Below are positions 1 through 8,291 of a stretch of 19,444 bases of DNA, piece by piece; within the stretch, counting starts at the first letter, position 1; each line of letters starts with the position of its first letter. This DNA comes from Acidimicrobiia bacterium (GTDB taxonomy: Bacteria > Actinomycetota > Acidimicrobiia > IMCC26256 > JACDBD01). Under the pieces are notes generated by a model. It saw only the letters and a program-made list of their open reading frames with translations, searched no databases and was not told the origin of the DNA. The DNA lies in NCBI GenBank assembly GCA_031177445.1, contig JAPSGP010000013.1:1-19444 (forward strand), in the 5' to 3' direction. The translations under genes and the position numbers were made by a program.

Positions 1-527
1 CCGATGATCTCGAGCTCGCGGATGATGGGGCGCACGTCCTCGACGGTCTCCCTACCCTTCCGAGTACGAACGACCTCCAGCCTACCTGCCGCAAGGGCAC
101 GGTCGATTGCCTCCTGCAGGGCGTCAAGGGAGGGCGTGCCGCCATCGTTGTCGGTCACGGTGACGCAGTAGCGGACGGCCGTCACCGACTCCTGCAGCGA
201 CGGCGCACGCTCGGCCAGCGCCGATGCCCCGGTCACGTCCATGCCCATGGGCAGCGCGGCCGAGATTCGCCCGAGGAGCGAGTCTGGCGGGACCGGCTCC
301 CGCAACTCCAGGTCGAGATACTCGGCGTCGCTCTCGTGGCCGACCGAGAGCGCGAGCCCGAAGCTCACCTTGGGCCGGGGCGAGAACCCTTGCGTGAACG
401 CGAGCGGCAGTGCCTCGATGCGGAACGCGCGCTCGAAGGCGCGGGCGACATCGCGATGGGAGATGAAGCGGACCTTCCCGCGCTTGGTGAAGCGCAGCCG
501 CACGGGAGAGCCGTCAGTGGCGCGCAC
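1..527 (-). CDS. DUF2344 / TIGR03936 radical SAM-linked protein, N-terminal part (runs off left edge)
   Basis: The window shows the first 175 residues; the stop lies beyond position 1. After a short leader the protein reads VRLRFTKRGKVRFISHRD, then a QGFSPRPKVSFGLALSVG stretch near residues 46-63. Both are hallmarks of the DUF2344 (TIGR03936) family, whose members sit beside or are fused to TIGR03960 radical SAM proteins. The biochemical role of the family is not known to me. The GTG at 527-525 is chosen as start because AAGGAG lies 9 nt upstream (537-542); a TTG two codons earlier is too close to that site. The first codons overlap the end of the radical SAM gene by 14 nt, so the two are probably translationally coupled and act together. 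No catalytic residues can be assigned. Family assignment is firm, function unknown. Confidence 0.9.
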   Translation of the reverse strand, partial: MRATDGSPVRLRFTKRGKVRFISHRDVARAFERAFRIEALPLAFTQGFSPRPKVSFGLALSVGHESDAEYLDLELREPVPPDSLLGRISAALPMGMDVTGASALAERAPSLQESVTAVRYCVTVTDNDGGTPSLDALQEAIDRALAAGRLEVVRTRKGRETVEDVRPIIRELEII

Positions 528-2484
528 GTGCAAACGCTCCTTCGCGGGTTCCTTCGCGCACGCCGAGAAACTCCACCGGGACCCGCTCGCCTCGGCTGAG
601 GTCCTGCCCCGTGCCCTGGCTGCCGCCCGCGGGCGGCACCGGCGACGCAACGACGTGCTCGAGCGCGTAGTCGGTGCACACGCCGCAGTCGTAGCACGGG
701 GTCCAGCGACAGTCGGGCAAGCCGTGCTCGCGCAGTGCGGCTTTCCAGTCCTGCCACAGGAAGTCGCGGTGGAGGCCCGCCGAAATGTGGTCCCACGGGA
801 GGATCTCGTCCTCGGTGCGGTGACGGGTCACGTACCAGTCGGGGTCGAGGCCTTCGGCCGCCATCGCCTCGTGCCAGCGGCCGAGCTCGAAGTGCTCGCT
901 CCACTCCTGGAACGTCCCGCCGGCGCGCCACACCCGTTCGATCACCCTGCCGATGCGACGGTCGCCGCGGCTGACGATGCCCTCGGCGAACGTCGCCTCG
1001 GGATCGTGCCAGCGGAGCTGCGCGCCGGACTTCTTGAGGCCGTCGCGGAGCAGACCCACCTTGCGATGGAGCTCGGCCACGCTGTTCTGGCCGAACCACT
1101 GGAACGGCGTGTGCGCCTTGGGCACGAACCCGCCGACCGAGGCGGTGCAGCTGGCGCGCTTGTCGTACTGCCGGCCGATGGCAACCACGTTGCGGGCGAG
1201 GTCGGCGATGCCGCGTGTGTCGTCGTCCATCTCCGTCGGCACGCCGACGAGGAAGTAGAGCTTCACCCGCCGCCAGCCCTGGGAGTAGGCGCCGTCGACG
1301 GCGGCGTACAGGTCCTCCTCGGTGATGAGCTTGTTCAGGACCTGGCGGATGCGCCACGTTCCGCCCTCGGGGGCGAACGTCAGCCCAGTGCGACGCACCC
1401 GCTGGATCTCGCTGGCGATGCCGACGGTGAACGCGTCGACCCGCAGTGACGGCAGCGACAGGCTCACGCAGCCCGTGCCCTCCTGCTCGTTCACGAGATC
1501 GGCGACCAAGCCGTCGATCCCCGAGAAGTCGGCGCTCGAGAGCGAGGTGAGCGCGACTTCCTCGTACCCGGTGCGCCGCAGACCGTCCTGGACCATGGTG
1601 CGCACCTGGTCCTCGGGGCGCTCGCGCACCGGACGCGTGATCATGCCGGCTTGGCAGAAGCGGCAGCCTCGGGTGCAGCCGCGGAAGATCTCGACGTTCA
1701 ACCGGTCGTGGACGACCTCGACGAGGGGTACGAGCTGCTGCTTCGGGTACGGCCACTCGGCGAGATCGGCGACCGTGCGCTTGTCGATGCGGTCGGGGGC
1801 CTCAGGAACGCGCGCTCGGACCTCGCGGATGAACGGTCCGTCGTACTCGACCTCATAGAGGCTCGGGACGTAGACGCCGGGGATCGTGGCCAGCTCGCGC
1901 AGGACCCCATCACGGGTGGAGCGGCCCGATGCCTTCCACGCCCGGACGACCTCGGTCATCTCGCCGACTGCCTCTTCGCCGTCGCCGATCACGAACGCGT
2001 CGACGAAGTCGGCGACCGGCTCGGGGTTGAACGCGCAGTGACCGCCGGCGACGACGATCGGGTGCTCGGGCCGGCGCTGCTCGGCCCGCACCGGCACACC
2101 CGCGAGGTCGATGCAGTTCAGCAGGTTCGTGTACACGAGCTCGGCGGAGAGGTTGAACGCGAGGACGTCGAAGTCACCCGCTGGCCGATGCGTGTCGACC
2201 GAGAACAGGGGCAGGCGGTGCTGTCGCAGCTCGGCCTCGAGATCGAGCCACGGCGCGTACGACCGCTCAGCGACAGCGTCGTCACGCTCGTTCAGGATCT
2301 CGTAGAGGATCTGGAGCCCCTGGTTGGGCAGCCCGACTTCGTAGGTGTCGGGGTACACGAGCAGCCACGACACGGCGCCGGGCGAATGGACCGGCGACTG
2401 CGCGCCACGCTCCATTCCGATGTAGCGGGCAGGCTTCTCGACCCTGGCCAGGAGCGGCTCGATCCGCGTCCACAGGCTGGTCAT
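514..2484 (-). CDS. TIGR03960-type B12-binding-like radical SAM protein, function unknown
   Basis: 656 aa. The N-terminal about 200 residues resemble the B12-binding Rossmann-like part of TIGR03960 proteins (VYPDTYEVGLPNQG near 43-56, VAGGHCAFNPEP near 145-156). The cobalamin DxHxxG signature is not evident, so B12 binding is doubtful. The radical SAM core carries the CX3CX2C cluster C270/C274/C277 in FRGCTRGCRFCQAG, which should hold a 4Fe-4S cluster and cleave S-adenosylmethionine. A second cysteine group lies at C592, C597, C600 and C603. The family is widespread next to DUF2344 and often near RNase E/G and rplU/rpmA genes, but substrate and product are unknown. The start is ATG at 2484, with no clear Shine-Dalgarno and a TAGGCT box 8 nt upstream, which suggests a leaderless mRNA. 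The gene overlaps the DUF2344 gene downstream. Confidence 0.92.
   Translation of the reverse strand: MTSLWTRIEPLLARVEKPARYIGMERGAQSPVHSPGAVSWLLVYPDTYEVGLPNQGLQILYEILNERDDAVAERSYAPWLDLEAELRQHRLPLFSVDTHRPAGDFDVLAFNLSAELVYTNLLNCIDLAGVPVRAEQRRPEHPIVVAGGHCAFNPEPVADFVDAFVIGDGEEAVGEMTEVVRAWKASGRSTRDGVLRELATIPGVYVPSLYEVEYDGPFIREVRARVPEAPDRIDKRTVADLAEWPYPKQQLVPLVEVVHDRLNVEIFRGCTRGCRFCQAGMITRPVRERPEDQVRTMVQDGLRRTGYEEVALTSLSSADFSGIDGLVADLVNEQEGTGCVSLSLPSLRVDAFTVGIASEIQRVRRTGLTFAPEGGTWRIRQVLNKLITEEDLYAAVDGAYSQGWRRVKLYFLVGVPTEMDDDTRGIADLARNVVAIGRQYDKRASCTASVGGFVPKAHTPFQWFGQNSVAELHRKVGLLRDGLKKSGAQLRWHDPEATFAEGIVSRGDRRIGRVIERVWRAGGTFQEWSEHFELGRWHEAMAAEGLDPDWYVTRHRTEDEILPWDHISAGLHRDFLWQDWKAALREHGLPDCRWTPCYDCGVCTDYALEHVVASPVPPAGGSQGTGQDLSRGERVPVEFLGVREGTREGAFARARH
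537..542 (-). promoter_or_regulatory. Shine-Dalgarno site for the DUF2344 gene
   Basis: The minus strand reads AAGGAG, then a 9-nt spacer, then GTG at 527. The site lies inside the last codons of the upstream radical SAM gene. It decides the start and supports translational coupling. Confidence 0.7.
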
Positions 2485-2492
2485 TTCGCCCG

Positions 2493-2498
2493 AGCCTA
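2493..2498 (-). promoter_or_regulatory. Candidate -10 box for the radical SAM/DUF2344 unit
   Basis: The minus strand reads TAGGCT, a common actinobacterial -10 form, followed by 8 nt and then the ATG at 2484. The transcript would start within about 0-3 nt of the start codon. No TTGACA-like -35 is seen at 17 nt spacing; that position falls on the edge of the palindrome at 2515-2566. Confidence 0.45.
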
Positions 2499-2514
2499 TC
2501 GGACCCGCCCTCCC

Positions 2515-2566
2515 GGTTTTGGCGCCGCGAACCCGGAATAGTCCCGGGTTCGCGGCGCCAAAAACC
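2515..2566. repeat. Perfect 20-bp-arm palindrome between rodA and the radical SAM gene
   Basis: Arms 2517-2536 and 2544-2563 are exact inverted copies (TTTTGGCGCCGCGAACCCGG on the left) around a 7-nt loop, AATAGTC. The stem extends to 22 bp if A2564 is bulged out so that 2515-2516 (GG) pair with 2565-2566 (CC). The element starts 15 nt after the rodA stop and could end that transcript. However, the T run lies 5' and the A run 3' of the stem on both strands, the reverse of a canonical U-tailed terminator. A REP-like intergenic repeat or a U-less terminator are both possible. Confidence 0.75.
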
Positions 2567-2580
2567 AGAGCGTTCGCTCG

Positions 2581-3750
2581 CTAGCTGAAGCGGCGCATGT
2601 GGACGTTCGCAACGAGGGCGATGCAGGCGAAGGACGTGATGGTGGAGGAGCCGCCGTAGCTCATGAACGGGAGGGGGATGCCGGTCACGGGCATGATCCC
2701 CATCGTCATGCCCATGTTCTCGAAGCTCTGGAAGGCGAACATGGCGAGCACGCCGGCGCAGACCAAGGTGCCGAAGACGTCGCGGGCCAGGAGCGCGGCG
2801 CGCCACGTGCGCCACATCACCACCGCGAACAGCACGAGAAGCGTGGCGGCGCCCACGAACCCGAGCTCTTCGCCCACCGCGGTGAAGATGAAGTCGGTGT
2901 GCTGCTCGGGGACGAAGCCGCCACCGGTCTGGTCACCGTTGTCGAAGCCCTGTCCGAGCACACCTCCCGCGCCGATGGCGATCTTCGACTGCTCGGTGTT
3001 GTAGGTCGTCGTCTCGTCGCCACCGCCGGTGAATGCTGCCAGCCGGTCGACCTGGTAGTCCTGGAGCAAGCCGAGGCCCACGATGGCGGCGACGAACGTC
3101 GCTGCGAACAGGCCCAGAACCAGCAGGTGCGTCAGCTTTGCGCCGCCGACCGCCAGCATCGTGATCACGATCAGTCCGAGGACCATGACCGTGCCGAGGT
3201 CGGGCTGCAGCATCACCAGCGCGATCGGCGCCGCCCCCAGCGCGAGCGTGACCGTCAGCTTCCACGGGTCCATCTCACCGCGATGGCTGTGCAGGTAGCC
3301 GGCCAGCGCCACGATGATCCCGAACTTCGCAAGCTCCGCCGGCTGGAGCTGGAACCCGCCCGGCAGTTGGAACCACGACTGTGAGCCGCGGGCGTTCGAG
3401 CCCAGCGGCGTGAGCACCGCGAACAGCAGCGCGATCGTCACGCCGTACACGAGCACTGCGTAGTCGCGCAGTTTGCGATAGTCGATCGCCAGCAGGGCAG
3501 CCATCAGGGCCAAACCGATCAGCATCGACACGCCTTGGCGCTTGACGTAGTAGAGCTCGTCGATCCCCTGTGTTCGCAAGCGTTCGTGGGTCGACGAATA
3601 GATCATCAGCAACCCGAGGGCGCTGATCGCGATGGTCGAGCCGACGAGCGCCACATCGAGATAGCGCAGCGGAGACGTGGCCAGCCACGCGAACCGACCC
3701 GTCTCGGCGCGCGGGAGGCGGGTGGAGAGTCTGGTTCCGGTCGTCGCCAT
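2581..3750 (-). CDS. rodA: RodA, SEDS-family peptidoglycan glycosyltransferase
   Basis: 389 aa, normal length for the family, with about ten hydrophobic segments. RodA polymerises lipid II into glycan strands during cylinder elongation, working with the PBP2 encoded just upstream. SEDS signatures are intact: FQLQPAELAKF (133-143), QPDLGT (182-187), PEQHTDFIFTAVGEELGF (281-298), whose Asp286 corresponds to the essential Asp262 of E. coli RodA, and GIPLPFMSYGGSS (357-369). The hydrophilic N-terminus (about 30 residues) is cytoplasmic. Its ATG shares one base with the mrdA stop (TGATG), so translation is coupled. It is the last gene of the mre operon; a large palindrome follows the stop. FtsW is the main alternative, but the mreBCD-PBP2 context favours RodA. 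Confidence 0.95.
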   Translation of the reverse strand: MATTGTRLSTRLPRAETGRFAWLATSPLRYLDVALVGSTIAISALGLLMIYSSTHERLRTQGIDELYYVKRQGVSMLIGLALMAALLAIDYRKLRDYAVLVYGVTIALLFAVLTPLGSNARGSQSWFQLPGGFQLQPAELAKFGIIVALAGYLHSHRGEMDPWKLTVTLALGAAPIALVMLQPDLGTVMVLGLIVITMLAVGGAKLTHLLVLGLFAATFVAAIVGLGLLQDYQVDRLAAFTGGGDETTTYNTEQSKIAIGAGGVLGQGFDNGDQTGGGFVPEQHTDFIFTAVGEELGFVGAATLLVLFAVVMWRTWRAALLARDVFGTLVCAGVLAMFAFQSFENMGMTMGIMPVTGIPLPFMSYGGSSTITSFACIALVANVHMRRFS

Positions 3751-5795
3751 CAGTCGTCCTCGACGCCCGCCGGCGCAACACCGACCGCTTCGGGGTTGAG
3801 GTTGCCGTAGAGCGCGTCGATGATCCGCCGGGTGATGGGCGCAGCCACGTCGGCGCCGAACCCCGCCTCTTCGACCACAGTCGTCACCACGTAGCGGGGG
3901 GAGGTCGCCGGCATGATCCCGACGAACAGCGATGTGTCCTGCTTCGGCGGCGTGTTCTCGGCGGTGCCGGTCTTGCCCGCCACGTCGCCGGGCTGGTAGC
4001 CGGTAAACGCTCCCCGCGCGGTGCCACCCTGTCCGCTGACTGCGCCCGTGAAGCCTTCCATGATCGGTCCGTAGACCTCGGGGGTGATCCCGATGTCCTT
4101 GACGGGCTGAGCCGGCAGCTCACGGAAGACGGTGGGTGGCTGCCCCGATTCGGTTCCGGGTTGGAGGATCGCCTGCGCGACCCTGGGCGTGTACAGCGTC
4201 CCGCCGTCGGCGAAGGCGAGGTATGCCGACGCGAGCTGGAGCGGGGTCACGACCAGGTCGCCCTGGCCGACCGAGAGGTTCACGCTGTCGCCGGGGAACC
4301 AGAGCGAGTTCTGGCGCCGCTTGTCCGGGTCCGGTTCGTCGCGGTTGAACTCCTCTTTCCACTGCTGGTCGGGAACCCGGCCGCCCTGCTCACTCGGGAG
4401 CCCGATCCCGGTGGGCTCGCCGAACCCGAACCTCCGCGCGGTGTCCTGGATGGCGTAGCCCTTCTTGATCAGATCGTCGGCCGCCGGCAGGCCGTCGTCG
4501 TTGGCTTGCTTCCACGTCCTGTAGTGCTGCCACATGTCCCGACCGAGCTCGTAGAAGTACACGTCGCTCGACACCGTCAGTGCGCGCGACAGGTTCACGG
4601 TGCCGTGCTTTGTCCTCCCCGCATTGCAGAACGTCAGATTGGAGACTTCGAGGCACCCCTGGTCGTTGTAACCGAAGTTGGGGTCGAGCTGGCCGGTCTC
4701 GAGAGCCCCCACCGCGGTGATCAGCTTCCACGTCGAGCCGGGCGCGTATAACCCCTGGATGGTTCGGTTGATGAGCGGGTGGCCGGGATTGTCCCGCAGC
4801 GCCACGAACTCCTCCTGCGAAAGGCCCTGGTTGAACACCGCCGGGTCGTAGCTCGGGGCCGACGCCATCGCCACCACCGACCCGTCGGTGGCGTCGAGTG
4901 TGACCACCGACCCGCCGGCGGCGTTGAAAGTGTCGTAGCTGCTCTGCTCGGCTCTGTTCTGTAGGTGCTGCGCGCCCTCCATCCCCTGGGCCAGCGATTC
5001 CTCGGCGACGCGTTGGATGTCGACGTCGATCGTGAGCCGCACGTCCTTGCCCGGCACCGCGGGGCGGTCGCGGACGGTGCGCACGACGCGGCCGCGGTTG
5101 TCGACCGCGAGCTCGAGCCGGCGCGGCTTGCCCCGCAGCACCGACTCGAACATCAGCTCGACACCGTCCTTGCCAATGAGATCGGCTTGCCGGTAGCCCT
5201 CCCCCTCGCGCGCCTCGAGCTCGTCCTCGTTGATCTCGCCCACGTACCCGAGCAGGTGCGCCGCGAGTGTGCCGTTCGGGTAATGACGGACCGCGACCCG
5301 CTTCACGTCGACGCCGGGGAAGTCGGCACGGTGCTCCTCGATGTACGTGCGCGCCTCGTCCGGTACGTCGGTGGCGAGTGGGACCGGTGCATACGGCGAG
5401 GCGCGGGGGTTGGTCTCCGGGTTGATCATCCGCTCCAGCTTCTTGACCGGCGTCTGTAGCACGAAGCTGAGGCCATTGATCGCCTGCCGGCGCTCCGCAC
5501 TCGTGAGAACGGCGCTCCGGTCGAAGGTCACGACGTCGGTCGCCACGTTCTCGACCAGCGGTTTGCCGTTCCGGTCGAGGATCTGGCCCCGGAGTGCGGG
5601 CTCGTACACCACCTTGATGCGGTTCTCGGTAGCGGCCGCCGAGTAGCTCGTGTTGTCGGCCACCTGTAGGAACCACAGCCGGGTGAAGAGCGCGCTGAAG
5701 AGAAACATCACGACGATGCCGAGCACCGTCAACCGCGTGCGGCGGCCTTCGATCACGCGCTCCGCCCCATCCAGAGTCCGTGTACGGGGCACCAT
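3750..5795 (-). CDS. mrdA: Penicillin-binding protein 2, elongation-specific transpeptidase
   Basis: 681 aa. A cytoplasmic N-terminus is followed by one membrane anchor (about 21-45, TVLGIVVMFLFSALFTRLWF), a PBP dimer/pedestal domain and a C-terminal transpeptidase. Active-site motifs are complete: nucleophile Ser354 in STWK (354-357), SSD (409-411, the usual SxD form of class B PBP2), and KTG (608-610). It cross-links the glycan strands made by RodA. ATG at 5795 is the annotated start because the reading frame reaches the membrane anchor directly; no good Shine-Dalgarno precedes it, and GTG codon 14 is a possible alternative. It lies 51 nt after mreD in the same reading frame, and its stop overlaps the rodA start. 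No key residue is missing. Confidence 0.95.
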   Translation of the reverse strand: MVPRTRTLDGAERVIEGRRTRLTVLGIVVMFLFSALFTRLWFLQVADNTSYSAAATENRIKVVYEPALRGQILDRNGKPLVENVATDVVTFDRSAVLTSAERRQAINGLSFVLQTPVKKLERMINPETNPRASPYAPVPLATDVPDEARTYIEEHRADFPGVDVKRVAVRHYPNGTLAAHLLGYVGEINEDELEAREGEGYRQADLIGKDGVELMFESVLRGKPRRLELAVDNRGRVVRTVRDRPAVPGKDVRLTIDVDIQRVAEESLAQGMEGAQHLQNRAEQSSYDTFNAAGGSVVTLDATDGSVVAMASAPSYDPAVFNQGLSQEEFVALRDNPGHPLINRTIQGLYAPGSTWKLITAVGALETGQLDPNFGYNDQGCLEVSNLTFCNAGRTKHGTVNLSRALTVSSDVYFYELGRDMWQHYRTWKQANDDGLPAADDLIKKGYAIQDTARRFGFGEPTGIGLPSEQGGRVPDQQWKEEFNRDEPDPDKRRQNSLWFPGDSVNLSVGQGDLVVTPLQLASAYLAFADGGTLYTPRVAQAILQPGTESGQPPTVFRELPAQPVKDIGITPEVYGPIMEGFTGAVSGQGGTARGAFTGYQPGDVAGKTGTAENTPPKQDTSLFVGIMPATSPRYVVTTVVEEAGFGADVAAPITRRIIDALYGNLNPEAVGVAPAGVEDD

Positions 5796-5846
5796 GTTGG
5801 TCGATGGCGCGCCCGGAACGCGAGCAATCCTGCCGGAATCATCGGC

Positions 5847-6368
5847 TCAGGCACCCCGGTACCCCCTGACCGGCACCCCCGGGAGCCGGGTCGCCCAGCG
5901 CCCGATGGGGAACGCGACGATCGCGAGGGTGGCGTCGTACACCGAGGCGATGGCGAGCACCTTCAGGCTGCGCAGCGCGATCAGCTGCTCCTGGCCGACC
6001 AACGCGCCGACGAGGATGAACACCGCCCCGCCCGCCAGGGCGCCGAGCCCACCCAGGATCGGAGCGATCCACCGGATCGAGCGGACCAGGCCCGTCTGGA
6101 TCGCGCCCACGCCGTAGCCCACGAGCGAGTAGGACAGCGCCGACAGACCGAACGGGGTTTCGAGGAAGGAATCGATCGCCAGCCCGGCGAGGAACCCGTA
6201 CGCCGCTCCGAGCTCGGGCCCGCCGTAGTAGGCGACTGCGATCGTCATCACCAGCCCGATGTCGGCGGTCACGCCGAACACGCGCAGTCCCTCGGAGAAC
6301 AGCGTGGTCTGCAGGATGACGCCGGCCAGGATCAGCAGGGCGAGGCGAAGGCGGCGTATCCAGATCAT
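5847..6368 (-). CDS. mreD: Rod shape-determining membrane protein MreD
   Basis: 173 aa, typical length, and highly hydrophobic with about five or six membrane segments starting at residue 8 (LALLILAGVILQTTLF). The pattern VTADIGLVMTIAVAYYGGPELGAAYGFLAGLAIDSFL (33-68) is characteristic of MreD: an Asp in an early helix and a glycine-rich second region. MreD links cytoplasmic MreB to MreC and the RodA-PBP2 synthase. The ATG overlaps the mreC stop by 4 nt (ATGA), so the two are translationally coupled. Sequence identity in this family is low, so the call rests on topology, the GLAIDSF stretch and operon position, which together leave little doubt. Confidence 0.93.
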   Translation of the reverse strand: MIWIRRLRLALLILAGVILQTTLFSEGLRVFGVTADIGLVMTIAVAYYGGPELGAAYGFLAGLAIDSFLETPFGLSALSYSLVGYGVGAIQTGLVRSIRWIAPILGGLGALAGGAVFILVGALVGQEQLIALRSLKVLAIASVYDATLAIVAFPIGRWATRLPGVPVRGYRGA

Positions 6369-7192
6369 CGGGTCGGGGCCGGGAGGACCTTCACGACGTC
6401 CAGGCGGCCGAAGTCGACGATGGGCTCAACGAGGATGCGCTGCTGCGGTTCACCCGAGATGTTCTCGACCTGGGCGACCCGCCCGACCGGCACTCCTCCA
6501 GGGAAGATGCTCTCGGCGTCGCCGGCGGTCGTCACAAGGTCGCCCTCCTTCACCTCGACGTCACGGCGGATCTCGTCGAGCCGGAGCAGCTCTGCGTCGC
6601 CGCGGCCGATGAGGAATCCGCGTGTCCCGTCGTCGAGCTTCACCCGAACGCCGGACTCGGGATCGCGCAGCAGCAAGACCGTCGCCCGCCGTCCGGACGA
6701 CTCCGCGACCTTGCCCACCAAGCCCGCGCCGGTGACGACCGTCATGTCGTCCTCGACGCCTCGATTCGAGCCGGCATCGATCTGCACCGTGAACTCGAAG
6801 TTGCCGGGCGCACCGCCGACGACGCGCGCGGTGACCGCGTCGGCGTCCTCGACGAACTCGAGATCAAGGATCGCCTTCAGCTGTCGGTTCTCCTCGATCG
6901 CGGCCTCGGCCTCGGCCAACTTCCCCCGCTGCGTATCGAGGCGGCGGCGCATCTCGGCGTTCTCGTCGCTGAGCGAGGCGCTGTGCACGATGCCGTCGAT
7001 CCAGTCGCCGACGGGCGAGAACACCGCCTCCACTCCCCCGCTGACGGGCTCGACGATGTCGCGGGCCCCGTCGCGCACGCCGGTGAGGGGCCCGGACTCC
7101 CGGAGATCGAGGGTGATCAGGGCCACGGCGGTGATGACGATCAGGGCCAGGATCGAACGGCGACGGCGATTCCCCTGTTGGTACACGACCAC
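6365..7192 (-). CDS. mreC: Rod shape-determining protein MreC
   Basis: 275 aa from GTG at 7192. Domains: basic cytoplasmic tail with RRRR at 9-12, one membrane helix (about 13-30), a coiled coil (about 72-112, SLSDENAEMRRRLDTQ onward), then the periplasmic beta-barrel pair (GVEDDMTVVTGAGLVGKV, 146-163). MreC dimerises outside the membrane and activates the PBP2-RodA synthase. A longer open frame reaches into the mreB region, but its extra residues do not look like MreC. The chosen GTG has GGGGAGG 11 nt upstream (7204-7210); a second GTG two codons later is equally compatible with the protein. It starts 28 nt after the mreB stop and overlaps mreD by 4 nt. Confidence 0.93.
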   Translation of the reverse strand: MVVYQQGNRRRRSILALIVITAVALITLDLRESGPLTGVRDGARDIVEPVSGGVEAVFSPVGDWIDGIVHSASLSDENAEMRRRLDTQRGKLAEAEAAIEENRQLKAILDLEFVEDADAVTARVVGGAPGNFEFTVQIDAGSNRGVEDDMTVVTGAGLVGKVAESSGRRATVLLLRDPESGVRVKLDDGTRGFLIGRGDAELLRLDEIRRDVEVKEGDLVTTAGDAESIFPGGVPVGRVAQVENISGEPQQRILVEPIVDFGRLDVVKVLPAPTR

Positions 7193-7203
7193 GACGCGGG
7201 CGA

Positions 7204-7210
7204 CCTCCCC
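7204..7210 (-). promoter_or_regulatory. Shine-Dalgarno site for mreC
   Basis: The minus strand carries GGGGAGG 11 nt before the GTG at 7192 and 17 nt before the alternative GTG at 7186. It falls in the 28-nt mreB-mreC spacer. It fixes the start region and argues against the longer open frame. Confidence 0.6.
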
Positions 7211-7220
7211 GACGAGGTCG

Positions 7221-8258
7221 TCAGTGCTGTTGCGAAGAGAGCAGGACGGTCTTGAGTGCGTCGAACTCCTCGAGGCACTGCCCGGAACCGAGCACCACCG
7301 AGTACAGAGGGTTCTTCGCTCGCCGGATCGGCATGCCCGTCTCTGCCGCGATCCGGGCGTCGAGACCATGGAGCAGCGATCCGCCACCGGTGATGACGAT
7401 CCCCCGCTCCATCATGTCGGCGGCCAGCTCAGGGGGCGTGCGGTCGAGCGTGTACTTGACCGCGTCGCAGATTGCCTGAACCGGTTCGTCGATCGCCTCG
7501 CGCAGCTCGGCAGTCGAGACGACGATGGTCTTCGGGAGCCCGGTGACGAGATCGCGACCTCGGATCTCGGCGTACAGCTCCTCCTTCAGTGGCCACGCAC
7601 TCGCGAGCTGCGTCTTGATGTCCTCCGCAGTGCGCTCACCGAGCGCGAGCGAGTACTCCTTCTTGCAGTACGTGATGATCGCGTCGTCGATCTCGTCGCC
7701 CGCCACACGGACGGATTCGCTGGCGACAATCCCGCCGAGCGAGATCACCGCAACCTCGGACGTGCCACCGCCGACGTCGACGATCATGTTGCCGGTCGGC
7801 TCGTGCACCGGGAGACCGGCGCCGATCGCGGCCGCCATGGGCTCCTCGATGATGTAGGCGGGCTTCCGCGCGCCCGCGTACTCGGCCGCCTCCTGCACCG
7901 CCCGCTGCTCGACGCCTGTGATCCCCGACGGCACGCAGATGACCATGCGCGGCTTCGCCCAGCGGCGCTGGTGCACCTTCTGGATGAAGTACCGCAGCAT
8001 CTTCTCGCAGATGTCGAAGTCGGCGATCACGCCGTCTTTCAGCGGCCGGATCGCCTGGATGTGGCTTGGCGTGCGCCCGATCATGCGCTTCGCCTCGGCC
8101 CCGACCGCGAGCGGCTGGCCGGTCTTGGTGTTGATCGCGACCACGGACGGCTCGTTGAGCACGATCCCCTGGCCGCGCACGTAGACCACGGTGTTGGCGG
8201 TCCCGAGATCGACTGCCATGTCGCGGCCGACGACCGACGACAACCACGGTTGAGTCAC
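7221..8258 (-). CDS. mreB: Actin-like rod shape protein MreB
   Basis: 345 aa, standard length. MreB forms ATP-dependent membrane-bound filaments that orient the elongation machinery. Actin-fold nucleotide motifs are intact: phosphate-1 DLGTANTVVYV (17-27), connect-1 near VICVPSGITGVEQRA (106-120), phosphate-2 IVDVGGGTSEVAVISLGG (159-176) and the adenosine loop GIVITGGGSLLHGL (286-299). The start is GTG at 8258, with GGAG 4 nt upstream inside a GGGCGGAG run (8263-8270); it adds about ten residues before the conserved RDMAVDLG, and the internal ATG at Met14 is an alternative. It is the first gene of mreBCD-mrdA-rodA and has its own likely promoter at 8292-8320. Its presence predicts rod-shaped, elongating cells. 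Confidence 0.97.
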   Translation of the reverse strand: MTQPWLSSVVGRDMAVDLGTANTVVYVRGQGIVLNEPSVVAINTKTGQPLAVGAEAKRMIGRTPSHIQAIRPLKDGVIADFDICEKMLRYFIQKVHQRRWAKPRMVICVPSGITGVEQRAVQEAAEYAGARKPAYIIEEPMAAAIGAGLPVHEPTGNMIVDVGGGTSEVAVISLGGIVASESVRVAGDEIDDAIITYCKKEYSLALGERTAEDIKTQLASAWPLKEELYAEIRGRDLVTGLPKTIVVSTAELREAIDEPVQAICDAVKYTLDRTPPELAADMMERGIVITGGGSLLHGLDARIAAETGMPIRRAKNPLYSVVLGSGQCLEEFDALKTVLLSSQQH

Positions 8259-8291
8259 GCTACTCCGCCCGACTGAGCTGGCAAGACGCCC

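Noticed and set aside
241..1449. 402-codon plus-strand open frame opposite the radical SAM/DUF2344 genes
   Set aside because: It is antisense to two recognisable genes, has no start context and resembles nothing.
7193..7387. N-terminal extension of mreC into mreB
   Set aside because: The extra 65 residues overlap conserved mreB codons and do not resemble MreC. A Shine-Dalgarno and GTG at 7192 give the normal N-terminus.
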